The notes beneath the pieces are model-generated. The model made no database searches. It had not been told where the DNA came from and worked only from the letters and a program-made list of their open reading frames with translations. This document shows, piece after piece, positions 6,347 through 8,332 of a stretch of 8,332 nt of DNA. A program made the position numbers and the translations under genes. The stretch's first letter is position 1. Each line of letters begins with the position of its first letter. Origin of the DNA: AC-50 sp035640455 (lineage in GTDB: Bacteria > Actinomycetota > Thermoleophilia > Gaiellales > Gaiellaceae); assembly GCA_035640455.1 (NCBI GenBank), contig DASQWB010000150.1:1-8332 (forward strand), in the 5' to 3' direction.

Positions 6347-7649
6347 CGGGGACTGATTGCGCGCCGCGGAGGGTGGTCGAGGTGGCGCCTTCGATGTGGA
6401 CGTCGACGAGCTCGCCCGGCTGCGCGTCGCCGGCGAAGTTCACCGTCGTGTTGCGGCGAGTGCGGCCGCGCAGGAGCGACGGATCGGTGCGGCTCGGCCC
6501 TTCGACGAGCACCTGCTCGACGCCGCCGACGCGGGCCGCGTTGCGCTCGAGCGCGACGCACTGGCAGAGCTCGATCAGCCGCTCGATCCGCTCTGCCTTC
6601 ACCTCGTCGGGTACCTGGTTCGGCATCGTCGCCGCCTCGGTGCCGCGGCGGGGCGAGAAGACGAATGTGAAGGCGCTGTCGAAGCCGACCTCCTCGACGA
6701 CCTCGAGCGTCTCGCGGAAGTCGTCCTCGGTCTCGCCGGGAAAGCCGACGATGAGGTCGGTGGTGAGTGCGAGGTCGGGGATCGCGGCGCGCAACTCGCC
6801 GACGAGGCGCAGGTAGCGCTCGCGCGAGTAGGTCCGCCGCATCGCCTTGAGGATCCGCGTCGAGCCCGACTGGAGCGGAAGGTGCGCGTGCGCGCAGACG
6901 GCGGCGCACTCGGCCATGGCGGCGATCACCGGCGCGCGGAAGTCCTTCGGATGCGGGCTCGTGAAGCGGATCCGCTCGATCCCCTCGACGGCGTCGCAGG
7001 CGCGGAGGAGCTCGTCGAAGCTGGTGCCGACATCGCGGCCGTACGAGTTCACGTTCTGGCCGAGGAGCGTGATCTCGCGAACGCCGTCGCGCGCGAGCCG
7101 CGTCACCTCGGCGACGACCTCACCGGGCCGGCGGCTCTGCTCGCGGCCGCGGACCGACGGGACGATGCAGTAGGCGCACTTCGAGTTGCAACCCATCGAG
7201 ATCTGCACCCAGGCCTGGAACGGCCGCTCGCGCCGCATCGGCAGCTCGCCGGCGAAGCTCCGCTCCTCGAGCCCGAAGCGGCCGCGTGCGACGCCCTCGC
7301 CTCCGAGGCCGATCCAGTCGCCGAGGTGCGGGATCGAGCCTGGGCCGAAGGCGACGTCGACGTACGGGTAGAGCTCGAAGAGCCGCTCGCGCTGTGCCTC
7401 GGCGTAGCAGCCGCCAACTGCGATCACCTTCTCCGGGTCGCGCTGCTTGAGCGCGGCGGCCTGCGCGAGGTGCGCCGCGAAGCGCTGGTCGGGCTTCTCC
7501 CGGATCGTGCACGTGTTGAAGACAAGGACGTCGGCCTCGTCCTGGCTCACCGCCTCTCCCAGCCCGAGCGACTCGAGCATCCCCTTGATCCGCTCCGAGT
7601 CGTGGGCGTTCATCTGGCACCCGAAGGTGGTGACCCAATACCTCCGCAC
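6336..7649 (-). CDS. miaB: tRNA-2-methylthio-N6-dimethylallyladenosine synthase
   Basis: Radical SAM methylthiotransferase that converts i6A37 to ms2i6A37 in tRNA. 437 residues from GTG 7649. The N-terminal UPF0004 domain carries three cluster-binding cysteines: Cys11 (TTFGCQMN), Cys47 (FNTCTIRE) and Cys81 (VGGCYAE). The radical SAM motif CNSKCAYC supplies Cys154, Cys158 and Cys161. LLGQNVNSYG, RFTSPHPKD, HLPLQSGS and TTDLIVGFPGETEDDF follow in family order, and a TRAM domain closes the protein (QVLVEGPSR ... LVDVHIEGATSTTL). The frame stays open upstream to 7757, but those 36 residues lack family resemblance and cover a possible promoter, so I place the start at the GTG just before RRYWVTTFGCQMN. 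MiaA, which makes its substrate tRNA, is encoded three genes further down the array. All catalytic residues are present. Confidence 0.95.
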   Translation of the reverse strand: MRRYWVTTFGCQMNAHDSERIKGMLESLGLGEAVSQDEADVLVFNTCTIREKPDQRFAAHLAQAAALKQRDPEKVIAVGGCYAEAQRERLFELYPYVDVAFGPGSIPHLGDWIGLGGEGVARGRFGLEERSFAGELPMRRERPFQAWVQISMGCNSKCAYCIVPSVRGREQSRRPGEVVAEVTRLARDGVREITLLGQNVNSYGRDVGTSFDELLRACDAVEGIERIRFTSPHPKDFRAPVIAAMAECAAVCAHAHLPLQSGSTRILKAMRRTYSRERYLRLVGELRAAIPDLALTTDLIVGFPGETEDDFRETLEVVEEVGFDSAFTFVFSPRRGTEAATMPNQVPDEVKAERIERLIELCQCVALERNAARVGGVEQVLVEGPSRTDPSLLRGRTRRNTTVNFAGDAQPGELVDVHIEGATSTTLRGAQSVPVAA

Positions 7650-7664
7650 ACGGGTAGGGTAGCC

Positions 7665-7705
7665 GGGTGCCGGGGGATGATCTCCCGGCTCGTCAACCTG
7701 CACCC
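7665..7705 (-). other. Nested hairpin in the miaB leader
   Basis: GGGTG (7665-7669) can pair with CACCC (7701-7705), enclosing a second stem of eight positions between 7670-7677 and 7681-7688 with a three-base loop. One inner pair is G-U on the + strand and an A-C mismatch on the minus strand. If transcription starts near 7722 this would fold in the miaB 5' leader, ending about 15 bases before the start codon. It matches no riboswitch I know, and such pairings arise by chance in GC-rich DNA. Confidence 0.25.
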
Positions 7706-7729
7706 GAAGTAGCACGAACTTCAGCAAGA

Positions 7730-7757
7730 AGTATCCGCACGCCGCTGGTAGGCCCAA
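7730..7757 (-). promoter_or_regulatory. Possible promoter for the miaB operon
   Basis: On the minus strand TTGGGC (7757-7752) and GATACT (7735-7730) are separated by 16 bases, resembling sigma-70-type -35 and -10 elements. The predicted start is near 7722, about 70 bases before the miaB GTG. It is the best match in the gap but neither hexamer is perfect. Confidence 0.3.
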
Positions 7758-7863
7758 CGCGGGTCGACAAGACGAGGGAGCGGCGCGCCGGGCGTTCGCG
7801 TCATCTCCGCGCGACGTCTCGTCGCCTCACGACAGGAGCGGCGCTTGGAACGAGGCCACCATG

Positions 7864-7892
7864 CCCGGACGACTCGCCGAAAGGCGTTCGGG
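7864..7892 (+). other. GAAA-tetraloop hairpin
   Basis: CGCC-GAAA-GGCG (7875-7886) forms a four-pair stem closed by a GNRA-type loop. It is extended by CCCGGA (7864-7869) pairing with TTCGGG (7887-7892, one G-U), leaving a five-base bulge (7870-7874) on the 5' side only. It lies 30 bases before the + facing terminator and may be part of the same transcript. No RNA family was recognised. Confidence 0.3.
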
Positions 7893-7921
7893 ACCTGCTC
7901 GCGCCGCGCAGCTGGCCGGCT

Positions 7922-7955
7922 GAGGGGAGCGCCGCGGTGGCGCTCCCCTCGTTTT
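7922..7955 (+). terminator. Intrinsic terminator facing the + strand
   Basis: GAGGGGAGCGCC (7922-7933) and GGCGCTCCCCTC (7939-7950) form a perfect 12-pair stem with a five-base loop, followed on the + strand by GTTTTCTCGTT. This is the classical form for a + strand transcript. Read on the minus strand the same hairpin lies 25 bases past the PxKF gene stop, but has no T-tract after it, only an A-rich stretch before it. It may therefore stop transcription from both sides, more efficiently on the + strand. Confidence 0.7.
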
Positions 7956-7974
7956 CTCGTTGTTCTCGTTCTGG

Positions 7975-8332
7975 CTACTTGACGAGCTGGATGTTGATCG
8001 ACTTGTAGGTGCCGTCGTCCAGCCCGATCTTCAGCGTCCAGGTTCCCTGCGAGAAGCTGACAGGGGTGGAGCTGCCGGGGTTTGTGTACCCGAGCTTGGT
8101 CGAGAGGTTGAAGATGTACTGCTGCGCGGTCGAGTCGTAGCGGAACAGGTTTCCGGTCGTCGAGGCCGCGGTCGAGATCGCCTCGTCGACCCCCGGATCG
8201 GGAGCGCTGTCGCCCTTCGCGACGTAGAGCTTCGCGACCGCGTTCGAGATCGGGATCGAGCCGCACGTGAGCCGGAACTTGACCGGCACCGTGCTGCCGA
8301 GCTTGAACCGGCTCGAGCCGTCCGAGTTGATC
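7975..8332 (-). CDS. C-terminal PxKF-type domain of a probably secreted protein (5' part outside window)
   Basis: The reading frame is open to the window edge, so only the last 118 residues are seen. They form a beta-sandwich-like domain found at the C-terminus of long extracellular proteins of Actinomycetota and related bacteria. Landmarks are FKLGSTVPVKFRLTCGS (containing the PVKF motif that names it), NAVAKLYVAKGD, TTGNLFRYDSTAQQYIFNLST, SQGTWTLKIGLDDG and the terminal SINIQLVK. The alternation of hydrophobic and polar residues and the Ser/Thr/Gly-rich loops fit a folded surface domain; no catalytic motif is present in this part. The function of the whole protein cannot be told. Same strand as miaB but separated from it by 325 bases, so probably a separate transcription unit. 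A hairpin begins 25 bases after the stop. Confidence 0.75.
   Translation of the reverse strand, partial: INSDGSSRFKLGSTVPVKFRLTCGSIPISNAVAKLYVAKGDSAPDPGVDEAISTAASTTGNLFRYDSTAQQYIFNLSTKLGYTNPGSSTPVSFSQGTWTLKIGLDDGTYKSINIQLVK

Larger units (their letters stand above)
7650..7974. other. Intergenic region of 325 bases without a recognisable gene
   Basis: Both strands were read. Short open frames cross it, but none has a recognisable product or a ribosome site. No tRNA arms and no SRP, RNase P, 6S or tmRNA core motif were seen. It contains the possible miaB promoter and leader hairpin, a GAAA-loop hairpin at 7864-7892, and the terminator-like hairpin at 7922-7955. Confidence 0.6.

Noticed and set aside
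6357..7712. + strand open frame of 451 codons antisense to miaB
   Set aside because: The opposite strand encodes MiaB with all cluster cysteines; this frame is low-complexity and unrecognisable.
7650..7757. 36-residue N-terminal extension of MiaB from 7757
   Set aside because: It lacks family resemblance, overlaps a possible promoter, and MiaB proteins normally begin a few residues before the first cluster cysteine.
7840..7900. Possible tRNA or tmRNA 3' end (GGCCACCA and GGCGTTCGGGACC segments)
   Set aside because: The loop lacks the conserved TTCRA pattern and no acceptor or anticodon arm can be drawn.
7861..7923. 20-codon + strand open frame ending at the terminator
   Set aside because: No ribosome site directly before the ATG and no recognisable product; the coincidence of its stop with the hairpin base is noted but insufficient.
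7667..8008. 113-codon + strand open frame
   Set aside because: It runs through the strong terminator hairpin and into the antisense of the PxKF gene, and has an Arg/Pro/Ser-rich shadow composition.

Overview
The window is very GC-rich, with G/C-dominated third codon positions and GTG/TTG starts alongside ATG. Gene content (an actinobacterial-style succinyl-DAP aminotransferase, a miaB...miaA-dapF array, and a PxKF-type extracellular domain) points to a high-GC Actinomycetota, possibly a Thermoleophilia-like lineage. That placement is inference from gene style, not from a marker gene. No rRNA, tRNA, insertion sequence, CRISPR array or phage gene was found.

Layout. Positions 3-1789 on the + strand hold the 3' part of a PLP aminotransferase (DapC-like), coupled by a 4-base overlap to dapD. 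These are consecutive functions of the succinylase branch of lysine/meso-diaminopimelate synthesis. A small two-helix membrane protein gene follows (1804-2088, +). Its 3' end overlaps by 48 bases a converging three-helix membrane protein gene (2041-2415, -).

From there to 7649 the minus strand is one tightly packed array. In order of transcription it runs miaB (7649-6336), an MptpB/IphP-like phosphatase (6346-5597), a short NfeD-like OB-fold protein (5567-5352), a flotillin/SPFH protein (5321-3951), miaA (3954-3064), dapF (3122-2433) and the small membrane protein (2415-2041). Gaps are 30 bases or less and four junctions overlap or nearly abut, so it is probably one operon. MiaA and MiaB act in sequence on A37 of tRNA, and DapF closes the DAP pathway begun by the + strand dap genes. 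The flotillin/NfeD pair and the phosphatase sit between the two tRNA-modification genes.

Positions 7650-7974 carry no convincing gene. They hold a possible miaB promoter and leader hairpin, and a strong terminator-like hairpin whose T-rich tail faces the + strand. From 7975 to the window end is the C-terminal PxKF-type domain of a larger, probably secreted protein on the minus strand.

The points most worth a second look are: (1) DapF has serine at both positions normally held by the catalytic cysteines; (2) miaA has no ATG, GTG or TTG codon upstream of its P-loop, and carries GTA exactly where GTG would be expected; (3) the flotillin and NfeD partners both lack membrane segments; (4) the + facing terminator has no recognisable gene in front of it. 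I found no clear sign of an entirely new multi-gene system.
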